48,316 nucleotides of DNA from Lachnospiraceae bacterium (GCA_029062885.1 JAIDPH010000347.1:1-48316); one strand, 5' to 3'. Shown: positions 30,866-40,631, counted from the stretch's first letter. A program made the numbers and translations. Notes: generated from the sequence alone by a model not told the origin.

Positions 30866-31075
30866 CACGAACTTAGATAAAGTAAATAAAAACGGAGCTC
30901 ATTGCAATGCAGAGACGCTCCATTTTTATTTACTTTACCTAAGTTCTGGTTGTTGTAATAATTAGATAATTGCAAAACTCTATCTCAATAGCCAGAACTT
31001 GGACTAAATAAACAAAAATGGGGCGTCTCTGCTCCGCAATGAGCCGCATTTTTGTTTATTTTGTTCAAGTTCGTG
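30866..31075. repeat. composite nested inverted-repeat element (two 84-nt hairpin units in inverted orientation)
   Basis: 30866-30949 aligns without gaps to the reverse complement of 30992-31075 (66/84 by eye); each unit folds as a 29-bp stem with 18-nt loop. Confidence 0.88.
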
Positions 31076-31120
31076 ACTCGAAACAATAATTTCGCAATCA
31101 GATATGTTGTAATAATATAC

Positions 31121-31155
31121 AAAAGGAGTGTTCCTGTAATATGAGCACTCCTTGG
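31121..31155 (-). terminator. terminator after ctpA
   Basis: AAGGAGTG...CACTCCTT stem followed by TTTGTATATT on the minus strand. Confidence 0.8.
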
Positions 31156-31175
31156 CAAATATCATAAAAATCCTA

Positions 31176-32537
31176 TTATCTAATCATATCTTCCATCTCT
31201 TCTATAGCACGTTCTAATTGATTATCAATGCCGTCATCATAATATGCATCTGCATCAAACTCACATACGATATCCGGTTCAATGCCTATATTATGAATGT
31301 TATTACCATTCGGTGTATAGTATGCACTGACCGTAAGTTTCAATGCCGTTCCGTCAGTAAGCGGAAGTATTCTCTGCACGATGCCTTTTCCATAAGTGGT
31401 AGTACCGATGAGTACCCCTTTATCATAATCCTTGATAGCGCCTGCAAGAATTTCAGAAGCGCTGGCAGAATTGCCATTCACCAATACAATCAAAGGCATC
31501 TGTAATTCTTTTTTCCCATCGCAGTTATATTCCGTGCGCTTTCCTGAACGGTCTTCTGTATATACAACCAGTCCTTTCGGCAGAATCTGTCTTGCGATAT
31601 CTACCACTACAGAAAGGCTTCCACCGGGATTACTACGCAGATCAAGAATAAGTCCTTTAGCGTCGGAGCCTTTTATCACTGCCAATGCTTCGACAAACTG
31701 ATCATAAGTTACTTCGTCAAATTCCGTAATCTGGATATAGCCTATACCATTGTCCAGCATTTCATGGTTAACCGTAGGGGATTCAATCTTTTTCCTTACT
31801 ACATCTATCTCCAGATAGTCCGGTTCACCTTCTCTGTAAATAGTAAGATGTACGGTTGTTCCTTCCTCACCCTTAATCATTGCAACTATTTCTGACAGTT
31901 CCAATCCATATGCCGACTCACCGTCTACTTCATATATAATGTCATTCTCTCTCAAACCTGCTTCCTGCGCAGGAGTACCTGCTATAACACCGCTGATCTT
32001 CCCATACCCGGTCTTTTCATCCAAACTTACATATGCTCCAATGCCGTAATAAACACCCTCTGTATCCTGCATCAGTGCTTTCCATTCTTCCGCAGTATAA
32101 TAAACAGAGTACGGATCACCTAAAGACGCTACCATTCCGGCATACATTCCCTCAATCATTTCGTCGGTATTGATATCTTCTTCATTATAATAATATTTCT
32201 CTATAACCTCTTCAATCGATTCCAGCTTCGCAATCGTATCGTCGTTAGTAACACCATCCGCCGATTTCCTTTCGGTGTTTGCCGGCTGGGCATTTGCAAT
32301 TTTGAAGGCAGCATCCGCCTGCGCTCCAACAAATATACAGCTTGCTGTAAGCACACTGGCAAGTATACCCGTCAGTAATCCTACGATAAACATTCCCTTC
32401 GTTTGACGTGATTCCTGCCGTACTCCCTGCGGGTTCTGCTGATTCTGTGGCTTCTGTTGTCCATTAGGATACAAATTATTCGCCGCTCCCTGATTCATTT
32501 CATTATTATTACTATATCCATAATTATCCAAAATCAT
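31176..32537 (-). CDS. ctpA: S41-family C-terminal processing peptidase with PDZ domain
   Basis: GIGAYVSLDEKTGYGKISGVIAGTPAQEAGL PDZ; LILDLRSNPGGSL; VNGNSASASEILAGAIKD; TYGKGIVQ. Confidence 0.93.
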   Translation of the reverse strand: MILDNYGYSNNNEMNQGAANNLYPNGQQKPQNQQNPQGVRQESRQTKGMFIVGLLTGILASVLTASCIFVGAQADAAFKIANAQPANTERKSADGVTNDDTIAKLESIEEVIEKYYYNEEDINTDEMIEGMYAGMVASLGDPYSVYYTAEEWKALMQDTEGVYYGIGAYVSLDEKTGYGKISGVIAGTPAQEAGLRENDIIYEVDGESAYGLELSEIVAMIKGEEGTTVHLTIYREGEPDYLEIDVVRKKIESPTVNHEMLDNGIGYIQITEFDEVTYDQFVEALAVIKGSDAKGLILDLRSNPGGSLSVVVDIARQILPKGLVVYTEDRSGKRTEYNCDGKKELQMPLIVLVNGNSASASEILAGAIKDYDKGVLIGTTTYGKGIVQRILPLTDGTALKLTVSAYYTPNGNNIHNIGIEPDIVCEFDADAYYDDGIDNQLERAIEEMEDMIR

Positions 32538-32568
32538 TCATCTCCATTTATATTATTATTTTAATTCC

Positions 32569-33807
32569 TTACTGTAAATAATTCCACGGGCTCACATAGT
32601 TTCCATTAAGACGAACACTGAAATGCAAATGATTACCTGTTGAACGCCCGGTACTGCCTACTGCTGCAATCGACTGCCCCTTATAAACACTCTGTCCTTT
32701 CGACACATATAGCGCTGAGGCATGCATGTAGATGGTATATAAACCATCTCCGTGGTCTATCATAATGTAGTTCCCCATGGAAGAGCTATATGTCGCTGCT
32801 ATCACATCCCCATCATATGCTGCATAAATTGTAGATCCATACGGTGCCGCAAGGTCAAGCCCATTATGGAATTTCTGAGTTCCGAGTATAGGGTCTGTCC
32901 GATATCCGTATTCGTCAGAAATTCTACTGTAAGAGGGGCATGGCCATGAAAACATACCGCCATCATAAACTCTCGCCTTGGCGTTTGCTGCTGCAAGTCT
33001 TGCCTTTTCCTCTGCAACAGCCTTTTCTAATGCCTTTATTTCCTCATTCTCCTGAGCTATCAGATCTTCATATTCTTTAATTGCCGCCGCTTTAGTGGAT
33101 ATATCCGCTGTCACGGAAGTAAGCTGCGTCTGCTTCTCGGCCATCAATGTGTTGACTGCTGCCTCTTCATCTTCGACAGCAAGCTTTGCCTCTTCCAAAG
33201 CTTCCTTCTCAATTTCCAGTTCCTCTTTACAGAGGGCTATCAATTCTGTAGTGCTTATATATTCATCCAACTGGTCTCTGTCATATGCAGATAATGCTTC
33301 GATATAATCCGCCTTGTTCATCAGGTCCACGAAATTGTCCGCAGAAAGGAGCAACTCCATATAAAGTGTATCACCGCATTCATACATGAATTTGATGCGT
33401 GCCTTCATCGCCTCATACTGTTCTTCCTGTTTCGCGGTTGCAGTTTCCAATTCTTCGGTCGTCTCTTCAATCTCAGTCTCTTTATCTGTAATCATCGTTT
33501 TGTATTCATCAATCTTATCCTGAATATTAGCAAGCTGCGTATCTAACTCCGTTACATATGCTGTCAGGCTGCTTTTGGATTTCTCCAATTCTTTTTTGAG
33601 TGCTTCAACATCAGTCATACTGCTTTTCAGCTTGGAAACTTCCTGCTTGGCCGCCTCAATCTCGGCCTCTTTCTCCTTAATACTATCGTTGGTAACTGCC
33701 TCCACAGGTTTCGGCGGAAAAAGAAAGACTATACCGAGACATATTATAATACAAAATATTTTTTTATAACGCTTTATCATACGTTTGCTGCCTTTCATAA
33801 ATCCCAT
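32569..33807 (-). CDS. murein hydrolase activator/M23 peptidase with coiled-coil (EnvC/PcsB-like)
   Basis: Signal/TM, long coiled coil, M23 domain (HNGLDLAAPYGS, GNHLHFSVR); downstream of ftsEX. Confidence 0.92.
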   Translation of the reverse strand: MGFMKGSKRMIKRYKKIFCIIICLGIVFLFPPKPVEAVTNDSIKEKEAEIEAAKQEVSKLKSSMTDVEALKKELEKSKSSLTAYVTELDTQLANIQDKIDEYKTMITDKETEIEETTEELETATAKQEEQYEAMKARIKFMYECGDTLYMELLLSADNFVDLMNKADYIEALSAYDRDQLDEYISTTELIALCKEELEIEKEALEEAKLAVEDEEAAVNTLMAEKQTQLTSVTADISTKAAAIKEYEDLIAQENEEIKALEKAVAEEKARLAAANAKARVYDGGMFSWPCPSYSRISDEYGYRTDPILGTQKFHNGLDLAAPYGSTIYAAYDGDVIAATYSSSMGNYIMIDHGDGLYTIYMHASALYVSKGQSVYKGQSIAAVGSTGRSTGNHLHFSVRLNGNYVSPWNYLQ

Positions 33808-33837
33808 ATATCTGCCATTACCATAACGAATCCTGTA

Positions 33838-34734
33838 CTAAACCCTCAGATGCTTCTTGACGGTAGCAAAGCTGCCAAAAAAGCCGATTCCTATGCCGAT
33901 TCCCAAAGAAACCGGAATAAGTACATGGAAAATTTCACCAACCGTCAGGAAACTGAGCAGTCCGCTAAGCATCTCAAACCTTTCCACCATATATTCCATA
34001 ACCTTATTGTATAAAAAGTAAATAGTCACCAAGGGAAGCGCGGCTCCAATCAAACCAATCAGCATTCCCTCAATAACAAATGGCGACCTGACAAAGAAAT
34101 CCGTTGCTCCGATATATTTCATAATGTTAATTTCTTCTTTTCTGACAGAAATTCCGATTGTCACGGTATTGCTTATCAGGAATACTGCCACTGCCAATAA
34201 GATTGCAATAATTCCCACTGAAGTATATGCTATCAGCGCATTGATTCCCGTCAGGGTTGACGACAGTACTTCAAATCGATTTACTTTCCTGACCCCCTGA
34301 ACAGACAATACATATGTCACTAATGCAGACTGCATGGAAACATCACTTAAGTAAACCCGATAGTTATCGGAATTAGCAAGCGGATTTTCCGTAAATCCAT
34401 CTGAATACTCCTTTAGCCAATCGTGCTTAAAGGTTTCCCATGCTTCATCTGCAGATACATAATGAATCTCGGATACCTCTGTCCTCCGCGAAATCATTTC
34501 TCCAATTTCCTGTTTTCTGACATCCTCCAATCCCTCGTCAAAAAAAACCGTAATGTAAACCTTCTGCTCAGCATTTTTTACGATATACTGAAAATTCGCA
34601 ATAATTGAATAGAACAATCCAAATAAAAACAAACAGGCACCTATTGTTGCAATAGAAGCAAGGGTGAACGATTTATTTCTAAAAATATTACGAAATCCCT
34701 GACGGATTGTATAGAAAAACGTACTAATCCTCAT
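33838..34734 (-). CDS. ftsX: cell-division ABC transporter permease FtsX
   Basis: FFYTIRQGFRNIFRNKSFTLASIATIGACLFLFGLFYSI; C-terminal TM topology. Confidence 0.95.
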   Translation of the reverse strand: MRISTFFYTIRQGFRNIFRNKSFTLASIATIGACLFLFGLFYSIIANFQYIVKNAEQKVYITVFFDEGLEDVRKQEIGEMISRRTEVSEIHYVSADEAWETFKHDWLKEYSDGFTENPLANSDNYRVYLSDVSMQSALVTYVLSVQGVRKVNRFEVLSSTLTGINALIAYTSVGIIAILLAVAVFLISNTVTIGISVRKEEINIMKYIGATDFFVRSPFVIEGMLIGLIGAALPLVTIYFLYNKVMEYMVERFEMLSGLLSFLTVGEIFHVLIPVSLGIGIGIGFFGSFATVKKHLRV

Positions 34735-35470
34735 CAATATATCCTCCCTTTTCTTCATCGCTCACAATTACGCCCCGCTTCAAAGTGACCACCCTTTTCT
34801 GCATAGCATTGACAATTTCCTTATTATGGGTAACGACCAGTACAGTTGTGCCGTTCTCATTAATCTGCTCAAGAAGTCTCATAATTTCCAATGAGTTCTT
34901 GGGGTCCAGATTTCCTGTAGGCTCATCTGCCAGCAGAATAGCCGGTTCATTAACCAGCGCCCTTGCCAGAGCTACACGCTGTTGTTCACCACCCGAAAGC
35001 TGTCTTGGTTTGGCTTTGTACTTTCCCGCGAGCCCTACAACAGCAAGAATACTCGGCACATTTCTCCTGATTTCCTTATTGGATTTCTGTATGATTCTCT
35101 GCGCAAAAGCCACGTTTTCATACACATTCCTATCCTTTAGCAAGCGGAAGTCCTGAAATACAATACCAATATTACGCCGGAACTTCGGTATCTTTCTATG
35201 CTTTATTCTGGAAAGGTCATAACCCATGACTTTAATCTCGCCGCTCGTAATCGTAAGCTCACGCATAAGCAGTTTGATTAATGTAGATTTTCCCGAACCG
35301 CTGTCACCAACAATAAAAACGAATTCCCCTTTGCTGATATGCAGATTAACTTCCTTTAATGCCGGTGCTCCGGTTGAATAGGCCTTACTTACGTTCGTAA
35401 GTGAAATGATCTCATCGTTCCTATTCTCTGCCGTTGCTTTTCTCCTTCTCTTTCTTACAGACGCATCCAT
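34724..35470 (-). CDS. ftsE: cell-division ATP-binding protein FtsE
   Basis: GDSGSGKSTLIKLLMRE, LSGGEQQRVALARALVNEPAILLADEPTGNLDP; start site uncertain. Confidence 0.95.
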   Translation of the reverse strand: MDASVRKRRRKATAENRNDEIISLTNVSKAYSTGAPALKEVNLHISKGEFVFIVGDSGSGKSTLIKLLMRELTITSGEIKVMGYDLSRIKHRKIPKFRRNIGIVFQDFRLLKDRNVYENVAFAQRIIQKSNKEIRRNVPSILAVVGLAGKYKAKPRQLSGGEQQRVALARALVNEPAILLADEPTGNLDPKNSLEIMRLLEQINENGTTVLVVTHNKEIVNAMQKRVVTLKRGVIVSDEEKGGYIDED

Positions 35471-35491
35471 TATAGATCTGCTCCTCTCACT

Positions 35492-36580
35492 TTAATACTC
35501 AAAACTCTCCATATATTTCATATATTTAACAACCATAAGCGCTATTTTAAAAGTAATTGCATCTTCAAACACCCTTAAATCCAATCCTGTATTCTTCTGC
35601 AATTTATCAAGCCGATATACAAGCGTATTTCTATGTATGAAAAGCTGTCGGGAAGTCTCTGATACATTCAGGCTGTTTTCAAAAAACTTGTTAATGGTCA
35701 TCAACGTCTCTTCGTCGAAATCATCCGGGCTTCTTCCATCAAAAATTTCCTTAATAAACATTTTACAAAGAGGAATCGGCAGTTGATAAATCAAACGACC
35801 TATGCCAAGTTCGCTATACGCTATTATGTCTCTTTCCTCAAAAAAGATTTTTCCGACATCCAGGGCCATACGCGCCTCTTTATATGAACGGCTGACTTCC
35901 TTAAGTTCACTGACCGCTGTACCATATGCAATTCTTACATTCTTCATACGTTCTTTCTCTAAAAATGCCGCTATCCCCGCCGCAGCTTTTTCAATTTCTC
36001 TGTTGTTCTCTCCCTCAGACAGGCTCTTTACAACGATTACATTATTTTCATCTACGGCTGTAGTAAAATCCATACTGCTGCCGCCGAAATAACCACGCAT
36101 GATTTCCAGCACATTACTTTCCTTTGCATTGTCTGTCTCAATAATCATTACCGCTCTTCTGTCATTCGTGGGAATATGCAATTTCTTAGCCCTGCTGTAT
36201 ATATCCACCAGCAAAAGATTGTCCAAAAGAAGATTTTTGATAAAATTATCCTTATCAAATCTTTCTTTATATGCCACTATAAGATTCTGAATCTGAAAAG
36301 ACGACATTTTGCCTACCATATAGACATCCTCACCAATGCCGCCGGCAATCAGAATATACTCCAGCTTCTGATCTTCAAAAATCTTAAAGAACTGATATCC
36401 CTGTATCTCCTGAGAGTCTGCAGGCGATTTGGCAAACTCCGCCGCAAGATTTGAACACTTTTCCATCTCATCCGTAGTCATAACAACGACTTTTCCGTCG
36501 ATATCCATTATGCAAAGTTCCACACGTGCTATTGCTTTCAATCCCTCGATAGTATTCTGTAAAATCTGATTTGAAATCAT
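35492..36580 (-). CDS. PucR/CdaR-type helix-turn-helix transcriptional regulator
   Basis: NVSETSRQLFIHRNTLVYRLDKLQKNTGLDLRVFEDAITFKIAL, PucR C-terminal HTH_30. Confidence 0.88.
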   Translation of the reverse strand: MISNQILQNTIEGLKAIARVELCIMDIDGKVVVMTTDEMEKCSNLAAEFAKSPADSQEIQGYQFFKIFEDQKLEYILIAGGIGEDVYMVGKMSSFQIQNLIVAYKERFDKDNFIKNLLLDNLLLVDIYSRAKKLHIPTNDRRAVMIIETDNAKESNVLEIMRGYFGGSSMDFTTAVDENNVIVVKSLSEGENNREIEKAAAGIAAFLEKERMKNVRIAYGTAVSELKEVSRSYKEARMALDVGKIFFEERDIIAYSELGIGRLIYQLPIPLCKMFIKEIFDGRSPDDFDEETLMTINKFFENSLNVSETSRQLFIHRNTLVYRLDKLQKNTGLDLRVFEDAITFKIALMVVKYMKYMESFEY

Positions 36581-36797
36581 TTGTAATCACCCTTTCAAAA
36601 TGCATTAAAATTTCCGTCAGTAAATTTTTAGCACATTTATACAATAATAAGGCCTGATAATTTCTGCAAAAAAATACATCTGCATTCTATTTTAATCTAT
36701 TTTACCAAAATAATCTACCCTAAAACGTGAATTTTTTGTGTATTTTTAATTATTTTGACAAATTTTCGCACAAAAATTTTTTGGAAAAATATACAAA

Positions 36798-36828
36798 AAA
36801 AGCAGAGGGCAAATTGCCGCTCTACTTT
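36798..36828 (-). terminator. terminator overlapping the 3' end of the glycosyltransferase gene
   Basis: Minus strand AGTAGAG-C-GGC-AATTT-GCC-CTCTGCT then TTTTTTT. Confidence 0.75.
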
Positions 36829-37487
36829 TTATATTTATTAACTCTCCTGTTAAACCACAGATTCAAAAGCCTCTTTCCTATTTTAGCAATCGGCAGTTCC
36901 CTCTTCCATGCGCACCTAAAATCCTCCGGAAGTCCCACCCAGATTTTCGTGTTTATATACTGTCTGCTGCGCATTAGCCATTTCTGCTGTAGCAAAAACG
37001 GCATCCTCATAAAAATGATTGTCGGTGCTATCATATTGATATCATTAATAATATCTTCGTGTTTCTCTTCCATTTCCGAAATAGCTACAGTCCTGGCTAT
37101 TGTAATGCCGTCCTGTATCTCCATAAGCTCCTTTTTTAACTCTTCCGTACGTTCATATGTATCCGAAAGGACGAGAACCGGCATATGCTCCTGCGCAACT
37201 CTGTACAACAGGGCTTTCATAAATTCCTTCTCCTGCACCTCACGATACCTCGCCTTCGCCGTTACATCCGCAGCTTTAAGAATCTCCGTATCTCCCCATA
37301 AAGTCAGGTCAGCAGATTCAATCCAGGCCTTCTCATCTTCATTTTTGACTGCTTCCATCAGTACAGGCGCCGTCAAATATAGTATTGTATGCGCTGTGCC
37401 TTCATGCAGGAATTTATCAGTCAGTGTAAGTGATTCCTTCACATAGCGATCCTTCAGTTTTATTCCCAGTAAGTTAATATTTTTCAT
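36822..37487 (-). CDS. WecG/TagA/CpsF-family glycosyltransferase (divergent)
   Basis: INLLGIKLKDRYVKESLTLTDKFL...WIESADLTLWGDTEILKAADV...GLPEDFRCAWKRELPIAKIGKRLL. Confidence 0.65.
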   Translation of the reverse strand: MKNINLLGIKLKDRYVKESLTLTDKFLHEGTAHTILYLTAPVLMEAVKNEDEKAWIESADLTLWGDTEILKAADVTAKARYREVQEKEFMKALLYRVAQEHMPVLVLSDTYERTEELKKELMEIQDGITIARTVAISEMEEKHEDIINDINMIAPTIIFMRMPFLLQQKWLMRSRQYINTKIWVGLPEDFRCAWKRELPIAKIGKRLLNLWFNRRVNKYKK

Positions 37488-37623
37488 ATAAAGTTCTCGC
37501 AATTAATATAAATAAATTTTATTTCTCTTTCTATAATATCTTATTCGTAATTACTTGTAAAGAAAACTGATATATGGTATCATATGGTTAGATTTAGAGG
37601 TGAATCAGAGGGAGGTGTCCATT

Positions 37624-37815
37624 ATGGATATTGCAAAATTATCCATGTCAATGTCAGCAGTACAGACGAATACTGCTTATGGTGTAGCGATGCTAAGCAA
37701 GTCTTTAGATGCCGCTTCGTCCACCGGAGAACAGCTTGTCAGTATGATGGACGCTGCTGCAATGGAGCGTTCAGTTAATCCGGCTGTTGGTTCTAACTTT
37801 GACACGTATATCTAA
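37624..37815 (+). CDS. YjfB-family putative motility protein
   Basis: MDIAKLSMSMSAVQTNTAYGVAMLSKSLDAASSTGEQLVSMMDAAAMERSVNPAVGSNFDTYI; GGGAGGTG RBS. Confidence 0.85.
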   Translation: MDIAKLSMSMSAVQTNTAYGVAMLSKSLDAASSTGEQLVSMMDAAAMERSVNPAVGSNFDTYI

Positions 37816-37816
37816 A

Positions 37817-37846
37817 CAAAACGCCACTGATATCGGTGGCGTTTTG
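37817..37846. terminator. bidirectional terminator between convergent genes
   Basis: CAAAACGCCAC-TGATATCG-GTGGCGTTTTG, 11-bp perfect stem. Confidence 0.85.
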
Positions 37847-37856
37847 TATTACCTAA

Positions 37857-38825
37857 TTAAAATATAAACCACATATAAATCAGTTGCATTACAAATGTAA
37901 ATCCCCCAGTCATATAAAATAAAGCTAATATAAAAGCAATGATAAGCGGGATGCTAATAATACGTCCTTTGTTTTCTTTGCGGCGTGCCCAAATATTTTT
38001 AAAATGCTCCGACCTATTCTCATTTTTTGCAATCCAAATCAATACGCATACCGCCAGCGACGTTGCAATTACCGCCATAAAAAGCGCCGGTCCTATCATC
38101 GCAATCAAATCCTCATTAGTAAGCGCTTCCTCCACACTTCCATCAGAAGTACCCGACTGGAAGAAGTCAGACAGATACATCGTGAATACAGACGGAGCGT
38201 TAAAGACCATGTGCGCAACAACAGACGCCCACAGGCTGCCGCTTGCCTCCACTACCAACGCACACATAAATCCCATTGCAACTGCATACGCCGCCTGATT
38301 GAAATTCAAATGCATTACTCCAAACAATACAGCCGACCAGATAACAGCCTGCAATACTGAGCCCGAATTCTTATAGCCTCTGAATATTATTCCACGAAAT
38401 ACAAATTCCTCACTGAACGGGCCAAAGATTGCAATCATAAACAGCATTACAAGGAATGGCATCTGCAGCACATCGCCGCTTATTGATTCGACTGCATTAT
38501 CTACAAAAAGCATAGATATGGCATTGATAGCCGATGTCATCGGCATAAGAAGAAAAGTAAACAAAATCACCATAAAGAATGTAGATATTTTAATCTTGTG
38601 AAATCCTAGAAATTCATTAAAACTCGCTGCTCCGGATTTCATATATGACGTAATTGCAAAAATCAGCGCCGGCACCAGCATAATTGCCTGCGCCATAAAA
38701 AGATTTCCAACGATTCCAATATTAAGCGCTATACCCTGAAATACAAAAACCCATATCAGCAGCATTAAAGCATAGTTAGCAAGTATTATACATAAATAGA
38801 GCCAGTTTACCTTTTTATTATTCAT
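37857..38825 (-). CDS. CPBP-family intramembrane metalloprotease
   Basis: FGPFSEEFVFRGIIFRGYK, ILFGVMHLNFNQAAYA, HMVFNAPSV (EExxxR, FxxxH, HxxxN). Confidence 0.93.
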   Translation of the reverse strand: MNNKKVNWLYLCIILANYALMLLIWVFVFQGIALNIGIVGNLFMAQAIMLVPALIFAITSYMKSGAASFNEFLGFHKIKISTFFMVILFTFLLMPMTSAINAISMLFVDNAVESISGDVLQMPFLVMLFMIAIFGPFSEEFVFRGIIFRGYKNSGSVLQAVIWSAVLFGVMHLNFNQAAYAVAMGFMCALVVEASGSLWASVVAHMVFNAPSVFTMYLSDFFQSGTSDGSVEEALTNEDLIAMIGPALFMAVIATSLAVCVLIWIAKNENRSEHFKNIWARRKENKGRIISIPLIIAFILALFYMTGGFTFVMQLIYMWFIF

Positions 38826-38878
38826 ATAAAGCGATATCCACCATACCGTTCATACGATATGTTCCTTTCCTTAGTTTA

Positions 38879-39712
38879 TTATATTTTATAGATTGTTTTC
38901 TCTCCAATAGATATCTTTTTTTCCTTTAAAAGATGCCCTACTGCTCTCTTAAATTCATTTTTGCTCATCTGCGTTACCTTTTTAATGACCTCCGGAGATG
39001 CTTTATCCGTAAAAGGCAGTACGCCATCATAGCTGTCGATTATACTCAGCAGTTTCTCCGCATCCGGACCGATTTGCATATATGCTTTTTCGCGGACGCT
39101 TAAGTTAAGCTTTCCGTCTTCTTTTATATCAATGACTCTGGCTGACACAGAAGTACCCAGCCTGATATCTCCATACATTTCCTTCTTGGTAATAAGTCCC
39201 GAATAAATATCATCCACCGCCACAAAAGCTCCAAAGTTATCACTGATTTCATATACCGTTCCGGTCACTTTATCATCTTTACCGTATGGACTGTCCTGAC
39301 GCAGATAAGGATATATATGCATAGTAGCGCAGAGTCTGTTACTTTTATCGACATAAAGAGCTACAAGATATTCCCCGCCTTCTCTCACCTGTCCTATCTG
39401 TTCTTTAAAGGGAAGCAGTAAATCTTTCTCCAAGCCCCAATTCAAAAAAGCGCCGTTTCTTCCCATCTGAGCTACCCTCAGTTTCGCAACTTGACCCAGG
39501 GTAAGCATCGGCTTATTGGTAGTCGCTATCGGACGGTCCTTAGAATCCCTATAAACAAATACTTCAACACTGCTGCCCAGCTCCGCATCACGAGGCACCT
39601 GCTTTGCCGGCAGAAGGATTTTCTCCTCCGGCAATTCTTTGTCAGCCAGATAGACGCCAAAATCCACTTTTTTTACTATTGTCAACGTCTGTATTTCGCC
39701 TAACGTTATCAT
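38879..39712 (-). CDS. S1-like RNA-binding-domain protein (CvfB family)
   Basis: Tandem S1-like domains; C-terminal winged-helix SKNEFKRAVGHLLKEKKISIGEKTIYKI. Confidence 0.9.
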   Translation of the reverse strand: MITLGEIQTLTIVKKVDFGVYLADKELPEEKILLPAKQVPRDAELGSSVEVFVYRDSKDRPIATTNKPMLTLGQVAKLRVAQMGRNGAFLNWGLEKDLLLPFKEQIGQVREGGEYLVALYVDKSNRLCATMHIYPYLRQDSPYGKDDKVTGTVYEISDNFGAFVAVDDIYSGLITKKEMYGDIRLGTSVSARVIDIKEDGKLNLSVREKAYMQIGPDAEKLLSIIDSYDGVLPFTDKASPEVIKKVTQMSKNEFKRAVGHLLKEKKISIGEKTIYKI

Positions 39713-39738
39713 CCAATAACCATACCTTTCTCCGAGAG

Positions 39739-40461
39739 CTATGCTTCTTTCTTACCTGTAAATTCAACAATACTGTAAGGCGCTCCATCCTCTGTGCCTA
39801 AAACGACAGTATAGAGTGTTCCCTGCGCATCAGCCGATACAACCGGAATTATAACATCACCTAACAACGCCTGTTTCTTATATTCTGCACGCATCTGGGC
39901 TATATGAAAGTTTTTGGGAATATATTGCATAGCCATCCTTACATGCTGTCCGTTATTCATGTGTCCGTTTGTATCCAGATTGTGCACTCCGACCTGGACA
40001 GCCTCATTCTGTATGCCGCCCTCCGGAACTGCAATCTTTCTCGGTGCATAGTCCATAGGCAGTTTCTCCGACAATACATAGCCCTCCGTCATTTCCTTCG
40101 GTGGTTTAGCCGGAATCATCTTCTCCATATCCATCAGGCTCCATATAGAATTGGCATAAGCAAGTCGCTCTCCCGATTCTGTCTGCATCAGGAAATTCCT
40201 GTATCCCATAAAAGCCTTGAATTCATAGGGTGAAGTACCTATAATCACATTCTCACATAAATTCGGGTAACGCTCTATCACTATCTGCCACGAAGACAAC
40301 AACCATGCCATATTCCTTTCCTTCAGATAGTCCACGCCCAGTCCGATATCTTCCGAATGAAAGGTGGAGCAGTCCTGAAAATAGTCAAGTAAGGACTCAA
40401 GTGTCAGTCTTCCATCCGTTCCCACTTCGCTATAACGTATTCTGCTTTGAAATGTGTACAT
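39739..40461 (-). CDS. acyl-ACP thioesterase-like protein
   Basis: MYTFQSRIRYSEVGTDGRLTLESLLDYFQDCSTFHSEDIG...NLDTNGHMNNGQHVRMA. Confidence 0.85.
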   Translation of the reverse strand: MYTFQSRIRYSEVGTDGRLTLESLLDYFQDCSTFHSEDIGLGVDYLKERNMAWLLSSWQIVIERYPNLCENVIIGTSPYEFKAFMGYRNFLMQTESGERLAYANSIWSLMDMEKMIPAKPPKEMTEGYVLSEKLPMDYAPRKIAVPEGGIQNEAVQVGVHNLDTNGHMNNGQHVRMAMQYIPKNFHIAQMRAEYKKQALLGDVIIPVVSADAQGTLYTVVLGTEDGAPYSIVEFTGKKEA

Positions 40462-40520
40462 TTGAATTACCTTCTTTTTAATATAAATTAGCAAAAATCC
40501 TACAAAAATATATTATTAAT

Positions 40521-40550
40521 AAAAAACCTCAGCGAATCACTTCACTGAGG
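40521..40550 (-). terminator. terminator after tRNA-Gln
   Basis: CCTCAG...CTGAGG stem followed by TTTTTT on the minus strand. Confidence 0.75.
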
Positions 40551-40560
40551 CTGCTTTAGC

Positions 40561-40631
40561 TGGGCTACAAGGATTCGAACCTTGAAATGACGGAGTCAGA
40601 GTCCGTTGCCTTACCGTTTGGCGATAGCCCA
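40561..40631 (-). tRNA. tRNA-Gln (anticodon CTG)
   Basis: Minus strand TGGGCTATCGCCAAACGGTAAGGCAACGGACTCTGACTCCGTCATTTCAAGGTTCGAATCCTTGTAGCCCA; cloverleaf with loop CTCTGAC. Confidence 0.92.

Noticed and set aside
37584-37778. 64-aa plus ORF overlapping the YjfB-like gene
   Set aside because: Alternate frame of the YjfB-like CDS; the 37624 start has a good RBS and a recognisable family sequence.
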